DNA of 44,662 nt, from the NCBI GenBank assembly GCA_034409055.1, contig DAOUMU010000311.1, positions 1 to 44,662 of the forward strand, read 5' to 3'. The position numbers were made by a program, and so were the translations under genes. Of this stretch, positions 7,525 to 15,550 are shown in pieces; positions within the stretch are counted from its first letter, which is position 1; every line of letters starts with the position of its first letter. The notes below the pieces were generated by a model. It saw only the letters and a list, made by a program, of their open reading frames with translations. It searched no databases and was not told where the DNA came from. This DNA is from DAOUMU01 sp034409055 (GTDB taxonomy: Bacteria; Chloroflexota; Anaerolineae; 4572-78; J111).

Positions 7525-8643
7525 TTACTCCATATGATACTCATCCTTAACAACGTTGCCTTCATCATCGAGCACAATTTGGCCTTCAATGATGGCCTGG
7601 ACGACCGCCTCAACCTCTTTGGCGACCTCAGCCGGCACAGCAGCATGGAGCGGCGACAACAACTGCGCTCCCTCGGCAAAGCCAACGACGTGGTTGGTCC
7701 ATTCAATGCTCCCAGACTGAATGGCCCTGATGGCATTGATCAGGATGTTGTCCACCCGCTGCTCATTACTGGTCAACACCTGCTCCGGCGCCAGGTGACT
7801 CTGATCTCGCGTCCAGCCAATCACATACACCGACCCGGCTTCTCGGGCCGCTTCTATCGCTCCTACATTGGCATTGTCACCATTGGCCAAGATCAGATCA
7901 ATCCCACTGTCAATCTGGGCGATAGCCGCTTCCTTCGCCTTCGGGATGTCTACCCACGAACCCGTGTAAGCCACCGGCACGTCCGCGACCTCCGAATTGA
8001 CCACTTGCGCCGCTTGCTTGAAGGCGTTGAAGTCCGCCGCGATCGTCGGTATCTCCACCGCCCCAACGCCACCCAGCTTGCCCGTCGGCGACATGTACCC
8101 GGCCAAAATCCCGGCCGCATAGCCCGCTTCACCGGCCCGGAACACGTACGAGACCAGGTTCCTATCATTCTGGGCTATCCCGCCTATCTGGATGAAGCTA
8201 ACCTCTGGATACTCCTCCGCTGCCGTCGTCAGCGCATCCCCGTACTCAAAACCGTGCCCGATAATCACGTCAAACCCCTGATCCGCGTATGACCGGATCA
8301 AGTCAAGCTGGTCCGCCTGGGCCACGTTCTCCGTGTTGGCTATCTCCGCCCCGGCCTTCTCCAGGGCCAGCAAACCTTCGTACGCCGTCTGGTTCCAACC
8401 ATCATCGTTAATCGGCCCTGATGTCAGCATCGCTACTTTCAACCCACTGAATTCACCCTCGGCCATCGCTTCTTTTTCTTCCATAGCCTCTCCGGCTTCG
8501 GTCTTTTCCGCCATAGCCTCTTCGGCGGCCGGTTCGGATGACGGAGTAGCCCCTCCACACTGGGCGGCTACCAAGGCCACTAACACCAGTAATGACAGCC
8601 ACAACAACAGAAACCTTTTATCTTTCTCTTTCTTGAGATACAT
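7525..8643 (-). CDS. BMP-family substrate-binding lipoprotein
   Basis: The 372-residue precursor has a basic N-terminus, a hydrophobic core and an LVAAQC lipobox with Cys29; Gln just before Cys is unusual but the form recurs in Chloroflexota. An acidic Glu/Ala/Met-rich linker (about 36-65) follows, then the BMP fold (PnrA/Med type): LTSGPINDDGWNQTAYEGL, GYAAGILAGYMS, and GSWVDIPKAKEAA. Characterised family members bind purine or other nucleosides. It is first in the operon, with a GGAGAG site before the ATG at 8643. It should be anchored outside the membrane and feed the adjacent permeases. Nucleoside is the best guess; the ligand is not proven. Confidence 0.92.
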   Translation of the reverse strand: MYLKKEKDKRFLLLWLSLLVLVALVAAQCGGATPSSEPAAEEAMAEKTEAGEAMEEKEAMAEGEFSGLKVAMLTSGPINDDGWNQTAYEGLLALEKAGAEIANTENVAQADQLDLIRSYADQGFDVIIGHGFEYGDALTTAAEEYPEVSFIQIGGIAQNDRNLVSYVFRAGEAGYAAGILAGYMSPTGKLGGVGAVEIPTIAADFNAFKQAAQVVNSEVADVPVAYTGSWVDIPKAKEAAIAQIDSGIDLILANGDNANVGAIEAAREAGSVYVIGWTRDQSHLAPEQVLTSNEQRVDNILINAIRAIQSGSIEWTNHVVGFAEGAQLLSPLHAAVPAEVAKEVEAVVQAIIEGQIVLDDEGNVVKDEYHME

Positions 8644-9100
8644 TTCTCTCCTCCAAAACTATTAGGCAGTTCAGAAAAAAATACCTGTGTCCGGTAAGAG
8701 TAATTGTCCCAACTCCGTGAACCCACAGGGCAAGTGACGTGAAGCGTGAAAGCTGTTCTTTCACAAACCCCTTTTTTTCAGGGGAGTCATTTAGGTTACA
8801 GTTCGTTTTTAGATTGTTCCGCGCTATATTCCTCCTTTCAACCGTAAGCTACTGAGATATCAATCTCTTCATTGGAGAGCCAGATACTATAGCACCAAAT
8901 GGTTTTTATTTTGTGTGATGAAAATATGTCATTAGCCCGGGGAGTGGGAGAGGTGTTATTTTATCCTTGTTGATTATTTACTGCTCCACCCAACGTGAGC
9001 ATGATAATAGCATAGAGCTAACTCAGCGTCAACTGCTAAAGATAGAAGGACGTTTCCGGTGCTTAATTGATTCGGCTATGAGACCAGAGGGGGAAAGTTT
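8644..9100. other. non-coding stretch upstream of BMP operon
   Basis: No convincing gene is seen. On the minus strand the leader of the BMP gene holds a small CCCCT/AGGGG hairpin (8768-8784) and a GGAGG with no start codon behind it (around 8835). A TATAGT at about 8887-8892 (minus) could be a -10 element, but its -35 is poor. The conserved core of the purine riboswitch was looked for and not found. Confidence 0.4.
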
Positions 9101-10330
9101 TTAAGCAGGTTGTAACGTTTCTTCGACTGGCAGCCTGTCTTCTTCCACAGGCAGGGTAAAATAGAAGCTCGTCCCTGAACTCCCATCGCTTTTGGCCCAA
9201 ATATGGCCACCGTGCGCTTCAATAATATGTTTGGCAATAGCCAGTCCTAAGCCGGTCCCGGAGCCTTTCCGGCTGCGAGAGCGGTCAACTTTGTAGAACC
9301 GCTCAAAGATACGGTCGATCTCACCGGGCGGGATACCAATTCCGGTGTCTGATACACTAACCGTCACCCAATCGCCTTCATCGGGTGTGGCATTTGAACC
9401 GTTACTCCCATTAGACCTTTGGGCTGATACGGTCACGCTGCCGGTATCGGTAAATTTGATTGCATTGTGGAGCAAATTGGTAATGACCCGCCCCACCATA
9501 GTTTCATCAACCAATACCTGCACGTCCTCGGCAATATCCAGGTTCAGAAGAAGATTTCTTCGCTCGGCCTGGGGTAGCATACGTTCGATCTGGGCCCGAA
9601 CAATGGCTTGCAAGGAGCAGGGGGTCATCTTCAGCGGCATCTGGCCCGATTCAATTAAAGAGAGGTCGAGCACCTCTTGGGCCAACTGACTGAGCGTATC
9701 AGTTTGAGTGGCCATCTTTTTAATCAGCTTGGGGGCCATTTCTTTGTCATCCAGGGCCCCGTTGAGCAAAGTTTCTATCAATAGTTGCAGGGAGGCCAAA
9801 GGCGTGCGCAACTCGTGAGAGATATTGGCCACAAGATCATGCCGGGCCCGGCTCAACCGATGCAATTCAGTCACATCATGAATGGCCAAAGCTACAGCCA
9901 CCACTTGTTTATCTTGTTTGACCGAACGGGCCCGAGCTTCCAGGATTCGACCCTCAAAGTTAAAAGAGAGGGGGGGCATCTTTTTACCCAGCAGCGTTTG
10001 ATCGACCAGTTCCTGTAATCGGTGTTGGCGGGTCCAACGCATCAACGTGGTTTCCTTATCCGGTTTGCCAAACCAGCGCCTGGCCAACTTATTGGTACTT
10101 GAAATTGTATAATCCTTTTCCACAGTAATCAGGGCCTGGGTAACAGCAGCGAATGATTTCTTGCGGCGTGCTTTAACTTCAGCCAGCTCTTGTTCCACGG
10201 AAGCCAATTCGCCTACCAGACGAGCAACTTCTGACTGTTCCTGACGAAGTTGATTTTTTAACCGTCTGTAAGTGAACGCCAGAATAATCAATATTATTAG
10301 CAATACTGCCGCTACCGACCAACCGATCAT
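9101..10330 (-). CDS. PhoR-like sensor histidine kinase
   Basis: The 409-residue kinase has one N-terminal membrane helix (about 5-21), a coiled linker (22-58), a PAS-like segment (about 60-155), a HisKA domain with an intact H-box (ANISHELRTPL, His172), and a HATPase with N box (NLLHNAIKFT), DTGIGIP and GSGTGLGLAIAKH. The single membrane helix plus PAS layout is typical of Gram-positive-type PhoR. A Gly/Ser/Asn insert (SNGSNGSN) lies near 308-315. No regulator gene is adjacent; upstream lies a phoU remnant. It may serve the PhoB-like regulator at 18728, whose own neighbouring kinase lacks the phosphoacceptor His. GAGGA precedes the ATG. Confidence 0.9.
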   Translation of the reverse strand: MIGWSVAAVLLIILIILAFTYRRLKNQLRQEQSEVARLVGELASVEQELAEVKARRKKSFAAVTQALITVEKDYTISSTNKLARRWFGKPDKETTLMRWTRQHRLQELVDQTLLGKKMPPLSFNFEGRILEARARSVKQDKQVVAVALAIHDVTELHRLSRARHDLVANISHELRTPLASLQLLIETLLNGALDDKEMAPKLIKKMATQTDTLSQLAQEVLDLSLIESGQMPLKMTPCSLQAIVRAQIERMLPQAERRNLLLNLDIAEDVQVLVDETMVGRVITNLLHNAIKFTDTGSVTVSAQRSNGSNGSNATPDEGDWVTVSVSDTGIGIPPGEIDRIFERFYKVDRSRSRKGSGTGLGLAIAKHIIEAHGGHIWAKSDGSSGTSFYFTLPVEEDRLPVEETLQPA

Positions 10331-10523
10331 TACTCATTCCTCACCAACAATTTATTTTTACTTTAACTATTTTCATCAAAAAGACAAGTAAATAGCCTAC
10401 CGGTTTACTTTCAGATAGACTTTCCAGGCCGTCGGCAGTTCACCGTAAGCAACCAGATAATTCACCCGAGGTGTTTTCGGTTCCTAATCTCAGTAGAATC
10501 CAGCCTCATAAAGCGAGCCAATG

Positions 10524-10658
10524 TCATTCACCGTTGCCCAGTTCTTCCATTTCCCCGGTGACGGTGAAAACCACCCGTTCGCAGATATTGATCACCCGGT
10601 CGGCAGTCCGTTCCAGGTTATGAGCTACCCACAACAAATAAGTGGCCTGGTCGATAGT
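10524..10658 (-). pseudogene. phoU: phoU C-terminal remnant
   Basis: Minus-strand translation of 10658-10524 gives 44 residues beginning TIDQATYLLWVAHNLERTAD, then RVINICERVVFTVTGEMEEL and a TGA stop. The ATYLLWVAHNLER-ADR-NICER block is the distinctive end of PhoU, the phosphate-signalling regulator of Pst. A TAA lies in frame directly before TIDQ, and no start or remaining PhoU sequence (about 180 residues) is visible upstream. It is therefore a truncated relic, lying 193 bases upstream of the PhoR-like kinase, in the order phoU-phoR. A complete phoU exists at 17937. Confidence 0.85.
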
Positions 10659-10679
10659 TTAAGGATTCGTAAAAGGAAG

Positions 10680-10716
10680 TTAAATTTTCTTAACAATAGG
10701 CTGGAAAAGTATTAAC
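10680..10716 (+). promoter_or_regulatory. degenerate Pho-box-like repeats
   Basis: TTAAA at 10680, TTAAC at 10690 and TTAAC at 10712 resemble the unit of the array at 13420. The last two are 22 bases apart, twice the 11-bp period seen there. It lies just upstream of the phoU remnant and 240 bases before the pentapeptide gene, so it may be a leftover control site. Confidence 0.4.
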
Positions 10717-10781
10717 TCAATACGCCATCCGAAAAAACCTTATTCCCTCTTAATCCTGCCCATTTCGCTGGTAAAGTATTA

Positions 10782-10817
10782 GTGACATTTATCACCAATA
10801 ATCAGGATAAATGTTAC
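10782..10817. promoter_or_regulatory. 12-bp inverted repeat, possible operator
   Basis: GTGACATTTATC (10782-10793) pairs with GATAAATGTTAC (10806-10817) with one G-T wobble and a 12-base spacer. It is in the non-coding region before the pentapeptide-repeat gene. It could be an operator or an RNA hairpin; no T-run follows. The rest of 10720-10957 is AT-rich and otherwise empty. Confidence 0.45.
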
Positions 10818-10957
10818 TTCCCTATAGTGGTCAATACCTATACATTAAAATCGGGTTGATAGAATTTTAGCCTTAATTCATATTCAAAATCCTTACCTCA
10901 AATGGGCCGAAAATCACTAATTGTCAAGCTAATTTAGCGAGGTAAAACGAAGTCGAT

Positions 10958-11479
10958 ATGAGCACAAAACTAACACCCAAAAAAATTAAAGCCCTGGTGG
11001 CTCGCAATAAGGGTAGCAGGAGTGGGGTTGATTTGAGCGGGACTGATTTGAGCGAACTCGACTTGAGTGGGGTTAATTTTTACAAAGCCGACCTGCGCAA
11101 GGCCAATATCAGCAATGCTAACCTGCGTAAGGCCAACCTGGAAAAGGCTAACCTGCGCAAAGCCAATCTAGAAGGCACAAAACTCCGCCAGGCCAATCTG
11201 GGCAAAACCAACTTGAGTTGGGCCAATCTCAATAGGGCTAACCTGCAAGAGGCCAATCTAAAAGATGCCGACCTGCGTTGGGCCACTCTGAAAAGTGCCG
11301 ACCTGAGCAATGCCGACTTGCGCCGGGTCGACTTGCGTGATGCCGACCTGGAAGAGGCTGACCTACGTAAAGCCAACCTGAATGGCGCCAACCTGCGCCG
11401 GGCTAACCTGAAAAAGACTAACCTGAAAAAGGTTAATTATGACCAATATACAGAGTGGCCAAAGGGATTTGAACCTTAA
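10958..11479 (+). CDS. pentapeptide-repeat protein
   Basis: The 173-residue protein is almost wholly tandem pentapeptides A(D/N)Lxx from about residue 23 to 160 (such as ANLRK, ADLRW, ADLSN), about 27 repeats without a break. Such repeats fold as a right-handed quadrilateral beta-helix. There is no signal peptide or membrane segment, so it is cytoplasmic. The Lys/Arg-rich variable positions give a basic surface, unlike the acidic DNA-mimic members (MfpA/Qnr), so a gyrase-protection role is not supported. GAGG lies upstream of the ATG. It converges on the Na/Pi cotransporter gene with a 28-base gap. Function unknown. Confidence 0.9.
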   Translation: MSTKLTPKKIKALVARNKGSRSGVDLSGTDLSELDLSGVNFYKADLRKANISNANLRKANLEKANLRKANLEGTKLRQANLGKTNLSWANLNRANLQEANLKDADLRWATLKSADLSNADLRRVDLRDADLEEADLRKANLNGANLRRANLKKTNLKKVNYDQYTEWPKGFEP

Positions 11480-11507
11480 TCCGCAAGCCCAGCTAATTTC
11501 CAGCCGG

Positions 11508-13244
11508 TTATTCGACGCTCATTCCTTCTGACATCTGCGTGAGATCGACCTGCCTGTAGACCATATCCGCATCAACTGTGATCTTGGCAATGCGTTTGGC
11601 AAAGTAGTACACGCGTTTGAGGTATTCAATAATCTCACTCTCGATGCGGAAGGTGTTGAGGCGATTGGGTTCGTCAGCGGTCAAGCGATGGGTCAGATGA
11701 TTTTCAGCATCATTGGCCAATCGGTTGACGGTTAGCTTGGCGGCCATCACTTCTTCTGCCAGATACTGGTCAGATCTATCTAAGGCCTCCAGCGCTCCTT
11801 CAACAGCCCAAACCACCTGTTCATGAAGTGCAAACAGAACCTCTTCAGTTGACTGACTCATCTCAACGTTATGCTTTAGCCGGGCGCTACCGGCTTCGAC
11901 CAGATTCGTTTCGACCATATCACCGATGCTTTCAATGTGGTTGGCTACCGCCATATATTCGGAGAGTTGTTCCGATTGCTGCTTCAGCATATTTTCCCGG
12001 GAAAGCTGGCCAAGGTACGTAACAATGCTCCCATACAAGCTGTCCACGTCGTCGTCCATACTGGCCAGGGCCTCCAGGTCTTCTTCAGTGCCATGAAACA
12101 CTGTTGGTAGCGCCTCCTGCACCATGCAGAGTGTGTACACCCCCAGCCGACCCAATTCCAGCCTGACTCGATCTAAGGCCAGTTCCGGCGTCTCTAAAAG
12201 ATTCTCGTCGAGATACTTTGGCTGAACCCGCTGCGGTCCGATTGCCAAACGTTCTGGAACGAGATGCCGTACCAACCAGGTCAGAGGCGACGTGAACCAG
12301 ATAAAGATGAGCGTATTGGTCGTATTAAAAATCGTGTGAGCATTAGCGATCTGGCGCGGTGTCTCGGCCGCCAGTTTGGCCGTGCCCTCCAAGCCCGGTA
12401 CAGTGGGCGAAATCAAGCGAACCAACATCGCCAACTGGTTGACAAATCCAAACCAGAGGATCACCCCAACCACGTTGAAGAGAATGTGAACCAACGCCGT
12501 TTGGATAGCTTCGCGCGGCTTACCAATCGAGGCTAACAGAGCCGTGACGGAGGTCCCGATGTTGGCCCCAAAGGTCAGGGCAATGCCCGCTTCGAGAGTT
12601 ATAAACCCTTGACTGGCCAAGACGATGATAATACCAATCGTGGCCGAGGAGCTTTGTATAATCGCGGTAAACACAGCACTGATAAGAATCCCCAGCAAAG
12701 GATTGTCCATCTGCTGCATCATGTCGATGAACGGCTGATAGATCCGCAAGGGACGCGTGGCCTCACTCATCTGATTCATGCCAAAGAAGATCAAGCCAAA
12801 CCCCATGATCATGAGACCATAATGCTGGACCCTTTTCCGCCTGGCCAGAAACTGCAGGCCAAAGCCGATAGCCACCAACACCAGGGCGTACTGGGTCACC
12901 TTAAAGGCGATGATCTGGGCGGTAATCGTCGTTCCGATTCCTGCGCCCATAATAATACCGATGGATTGAGGCAACGTCAACAGACCGGCTGAGACAAAAC
13001 CAACCACCAATACCGTTGTTACAGAGGAGGACTGGATGACCGCCGTGACAAATACCCCGGCAAACACCGCTCTGAAGCGATTGGTGGTTAACCTGGCCAG
13101 CAACCGCTTCATTCTATTGCCGGTGACGATCTTCAGGGCGTCGGTCATCTGCTCCATCCCAAATAGGAAAAGGGCCAGGCCACCAAGCAGGCCGATGAGG
13201 ATGGAACCAATTTGCAGAGCGTCCATTGTGTTTGTCGAACCCAT
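11508..13244 (-). CDS. Na/Pi cotransporter family protein with PhoU-like tail
   Basis: The 578-residue protein has two inverted Na_Pi_cotrans repeats, each with a QSSS motif (TAVIQSSSVTTV about 63-74, TAIIQSSSATIG about 193-204), as in NptA/YjbB and eukaryotic type II NaPi carriers. GAGIGTT and GANIGTS follow in the respective repeats. About eight membrane helices occupy residues 8-320. Residues about 350-560 form a helical PhoU-like cytoplasmic domain. It would move phosphate with Na+. AGGAG seven bases before the ATG supports the start. It is divergent from pstS and shares its Pho-box control region, so it is probably phosphate-regulated. Confidence 0.92.
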   Translation of the reverse strand: MGSTNTMDALQIGSILIGLLGGLALFLFGMEQMTDALKIVTGNRMKRLLARLTTNRFRAVFAGVFVTAVIQSSSVTTVLVVGFVSAGLLTLPQSIGIIMGAGIGTTITAQIIAFKVTQYALVLVAIGFGLQFLARRKRVQHYGLMIMGFGLIFFGMNQMSEATRPLRIYQPFIDMMQQMDNPLLGILISAVFTAIIQSSSATIGIIIVLASQGFITLEAGIALTFGANIGTSVTALLASIGKPREAIQTALVHILFNVVGVILWFGFVNQLAMLVRLISPTVPGLEGTAKLAAETPRQIANAHTIFNTTNTLIFIWFTSPLTWLVRHLVPERLAIGPQRVQPKYLDENLLETPELALDRVRLELGRLGVYTLCMVQEALPTVFHGTEEDLEALASMDDDVDSLYGSIVTYLGQLSRENMLKQQSEQLSEYMAVANHIESIGDMVETNLVEAGSARLKHNVEMSQSTEEVLFALHEQVVWAVEGALEALDRSDQYLAEEVMAAKLTVNRLANDAENHLTHRLTADEPNRLNTFRIESEIIEYLKRVYYFAKRIAKITVDADMVYRQVDLTQMSEGMSVE

Positions 13245-13388
13245 ACCTTTGCTCCTGGATATAAAATCCGCAAATAATCCACCATGTGGACCAGAATCTG
13301 CCAGGTCACGATATAGGGCTGGGAATGGTCGTGGCCCACGACCGCCTGGACGATTGGGGAACCTGACACTTTCTGCGTGGGAATCGCT

Positions 13389-13394
13389 ATTATA
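13389..13394 (-). promoter_or_regulatory. -10 box for Na/Pi cotransporter
   Basis: A perfect TATAAT on the minus strand, about 140 bases before the cotransporter ATG. The -35 position falls in an A/T run without consensus, at the left edge of the Pho-box array, the pattern expected of an activator-dependent Pho promoter. Confidence 0.55.
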
Positions 13395-13419
13395 CTCATT
13401 TCAGGTTTGTTAAAAAAAT

Positions 13420-13496
13420 TTAACATTTTCTTAACAATTACTTAAAGTTGAGTTAACATTTTCTTAAAATTTATTTAACAGAATCTTAATATAGCA
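13420..13496 (+). promoter_or_regulatory. seven 11-bp Pho-box direct repeats
   Basis: TTAAC/TTAAA/TTAAT units begin at 13420, 13431, 13442, 13453, 13464, 13475 and 13486, exactly 11 bp apart, and another TTAAA lies at 13410. The TTAACA unit resembles the Bacillus PhoP box, and the 11-bp spacing matches E. coli Pho-box half-sites. The array sits between the divergent Na/Pi cotransporter and pst genes. The final TTAATAT may also provide the pst -10. A PhoB-like regulator gene lies downstream of the pst operon. Confidence 0.8.
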
Positions 13497-13565
13497 ATTT
13501 GCTAACGGACACATATCGGATTTGACAATGAGTTTTGTCCACCACCCAGTTTTCAAATCGGATCA

Positions 13566-13621
13566 GTCGCAGGTTGCAGGTCGCAGGTAAAACTTGCGAC
13601 TGGCCACCTGCGACCTGCCAG
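13566..13621. repeat. heptamer words forming hairpin in pstS leader
   Basis: Eight 7-bp words run in phase, starting GTCGCAG, GTTGCAG, GTCGCAG, GTAAAAC. GCAGGTCGCAGGT (13576-13588) pairs perfectly with ACCTGCGACCTGC (13606-13618). The element lies between the Pho-box array and the pstS ATG, so it is in the mRNA leader. Confidence 0.8.
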
Positions 13622-13669
13622 CCTGAAAAGTCAGATTTTGACAACAAGAATGGAGGGAGTAGCGTAGCC

Positions 13670-14581
13670 ATGCAACGTAACCAGCATTGGCTAGCCCAGC
13701 TAGCCTGGGTGTTATTGGTGGTGTTGGCTGCCCTACCGGCCTGTGGATCGGGTGCGGCAAGTGCCGGCACAGCCATCGAAGCCGCCGGTACACAACGGGC
13801 CATTCAGAACAAAGGCTCCGACACCCTGGTCAACCTGGCTTTGGCCTGGGCCGAACGATATCGGGCCATCGATCCCGAAGTGTCGATTGCCGTCACTGGC
13901 GGTGGCTCAGGCACCGGTATTGCGGCCTTGATCAACGGTACCGTTGATATCGCCAATGCCTCCCGCCAGATGAAAGAGAAGGAAGTGGCGGCCGCCAAAG
14001 CAAACGGTATTGACCCCATCGAATTCACCGTCGCCATTGATGCCCTGGCCGTCGTCGTTCATCAAGACAACCCCATCAGCCAGCTAACCATTGACCAATT
14101 ATCGGACATCTTCACCGGACGCATCACCAACTGGAAAGAGGTGGGAGGAAACGACGCGCCCATTATCATCCTCTCACGGGAAACTAACTCGGGCACCCAC
14201 GTTTATTTTTTGGAAGAAGTGGTGCGCAAGGGGGACAAAGAGAACGAGGACATCTTCGCCCCACAGACATTGCTGATGCCCTCTTCGGTAGGCATCACCA
14301 GTGAATTGCGCCGTAACCCCAACGCCATCGGTTACGACGGTCTGGGCTATGTAACTGAGCACGAAAAGGTGATCGCCGTGGCCAAAGACAATGCCTCCCC
14401 TTACGTCCTCCCGACCGTGGAAACCGGGGCCGACGGCAGTTACCCCATTGCCCGTGGACTTTACATGTACACCGCCGGGGAACCAACCGATGTAATCGCC
14501 GAGTATTTGGACTGGATTAGAGGGCCAGAAGGGCAGGCTATTGTGGCTGAACTCGGCTTCGTTCCCCTACCCCAGGAGTGA
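13670..14581 (+). CDS. pstS: phosphate-binding lipoprotein PstS
   Basis: The 303-residue precursor starts at the ATG at 13670, where a basic N-terminus, hydrophobic core and ALPAC lipobox (Cys25) follow; the frame is open further upstream but there it would translate the heptamer hairpin. A GGAGGG lies 12 bases before the ATG. The PBP_like fold shows KGSDTL (phosphate-binding loop) at about 48-53, TGGGSGTGIAALI at about 75-87, and SRETNSGTHVYF with the Arg and Ser/Gly phosphate ligands near 170-181. It captures phosphate outside the membrane for PstCAB. First gene of the pst operon. Confidence 0.95.
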   Translation: MQRNQHWLAQLAWVLLVVLAALPACGSGAASAGTAIEAAGTQRAIQNKGSDTLVNLALAWAERYRAIDPEVSIAVTGGGSGTGIAALINGTVDIANASRQMKEKEVAAAKANGIDPIEFTVAIDALAVVVHQDNPISQLTIDQLSDIFTGRITNWKEVGGNDAPIIILSRETNSGTHVYFLEEVVRKGDKENEDIFAPQTLLMPSSVGITSELRRNPNAIGYDGLGYVTEHEKVIAVAKDNASPYVLPTVETGADGSYPIARGLYMYTAGEPTDVIAEYLDWIRGPEGQAIVAELGFVPLPQE

Positions 14582-14587
14582 TTTAGG

Positions 14588-15550
14588 ATGACGACGACAC
14601 AGATAAGCACGACACAACATACGAAAGTGCCCTCGCAAGCCCCCAAAACAAGCAGACTGATTCGGGTGCGCTGGAACGAATTTTTTATCGAGGGACTCAT
14701 TCGGGTCGCAGGTGTATCGACCATCTTCATTGTTGGTCTGATCTTCTTTTTCTTGCTTCGCGAAGGGCTACCTGCTTTTCTCGACATTCCCTTACGCCAA
14801 CTTTTTGGTGGTCGATGGTATCCCATCGAAGGCTTCTTTGGGCTGTGGCCGCTGCTGGTCGGCTCAATCCTGGTGACGGTGGGCGCAGTGCTCATCGCCG
14901 TGCCCCTGGGCCTGACTACCGCCATCTACCTGGGCGAAATTGCCCCACCCTGGCAGCGTGAGATTCTGAAGCCACTGATCGAGGTATTGGCCGGTATTCC
15001 TTCCATCGTGTTGGGCTTCCTGGGGTGGGTAGCCCTGGCCCCCCTCATTCAACGCCTTGGTGCCCCGACCGGTCTGACAGCCTTCACCGGGTCCCTGATC
15101 CTGGCTTATATGGCTCTGCCGACCATTATTAGCATCTCCGAGGATGCTCTCTACGCCGTACCCAAAGCTTACCGGGACGGTGCGCTGGCCATCGGCGCGA
15201 CGCAGTGGCAGACAATCTGGCGGGTGGTGCTGCCGGCAGCCCGTTCCGGTCTGGTCATCGCCGTTATGTTGGGCATTGGCCGGGCTATTGGCGAAACCAT
15301 GGCCGTTATGATGGTAACAGGCAATGCAGCTAATATCCCGACGTTAGGCCCGGATATACTCTTTCAGCCTGTGCGTACTATGACAGCCACTATCGCCGCC
15401 GAAATGGGCGAGGTAGCCCAGGGTAGTTTGCACTACAACGTACTCTTTGGCATTGGTATTGTCCTCTTCATCATTACCTTTGTCATTAATTCACTGGCGG
15501 GGCGCTTCGTGGCCGGTCAGTCGACCCGACGCAGGAGTGGACAACTATGA
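14588..15550 (+). CDS. pstC: phosphate ABC transporter permease PstC
   Basis: The 320-residue membrane protein has an extended N-terminus, six membrane helices and the PstC loop GRWYPIEGFFGLWPLLVGS near 76-94. The EAA-type coupling loop is around 205-225 (DGALAIGATQWQTIWRVVLP). It starts 6 bases after pstS and overlaps pstA by 4 bases. With PstA it forms the phosphate channel. Confidence 0.95.
   Translation: MTTTQISTTQHTKVPSQAPKTSRLIRVRWNEFFIEGLIRVAGVSTIFIVGLIFFFLLREGLPAFLDIPLRQLFGGRWYPIEGFFGLWPLLVGSILVTVGAVLIAVPLGLTTAIYLGEIAPPWQREILKPLIEVLAGIPSIVLGFLGWVALAPLIQRLGAPTGLTAFTGSLILAYMALPTIISISEDALYAVPKAYRDGALAIGATQWQTIWRVVLPAARSGLVIAVMLGIGRAIGETMAVMMVTGNAANIPTLGPDILFQPVRTMTATIAAEMGEVAQGSLHYNVLFGIGIVLFIITFVINSLAGRFVAGQSTRRRSGQL

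Noticed and set aside
8644..8900. Purine riboswitch upstream of the nucleoside-type importer
   Set aside because: The conserved three-way-junction core could not be found; only a small CCCCT/AGGGG hairpin is present.
11080..11391. Antisense open frame opposite the pentapeptide-repeat gene
   Set aside because: It is the reverse reading of the 15-bp repeat and gives a Leu/Arg/Ser monotone; no ribosome-binding site.
13145..13426. 93-residue minus-strand frame overlapping the Na/Pi cotransporter start
   Set aside because: It overlaps the cotransporter start out of frame, has no ribosome-binding site and no recognisable domain; most of it lies in the leader.
13535..13669. N-terminal extension of PstS
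   Set aside because: It would translate the heptamer hairpin and bury the signal peptide; ATG at 13670 is followed by a normal lipoprotein signal.
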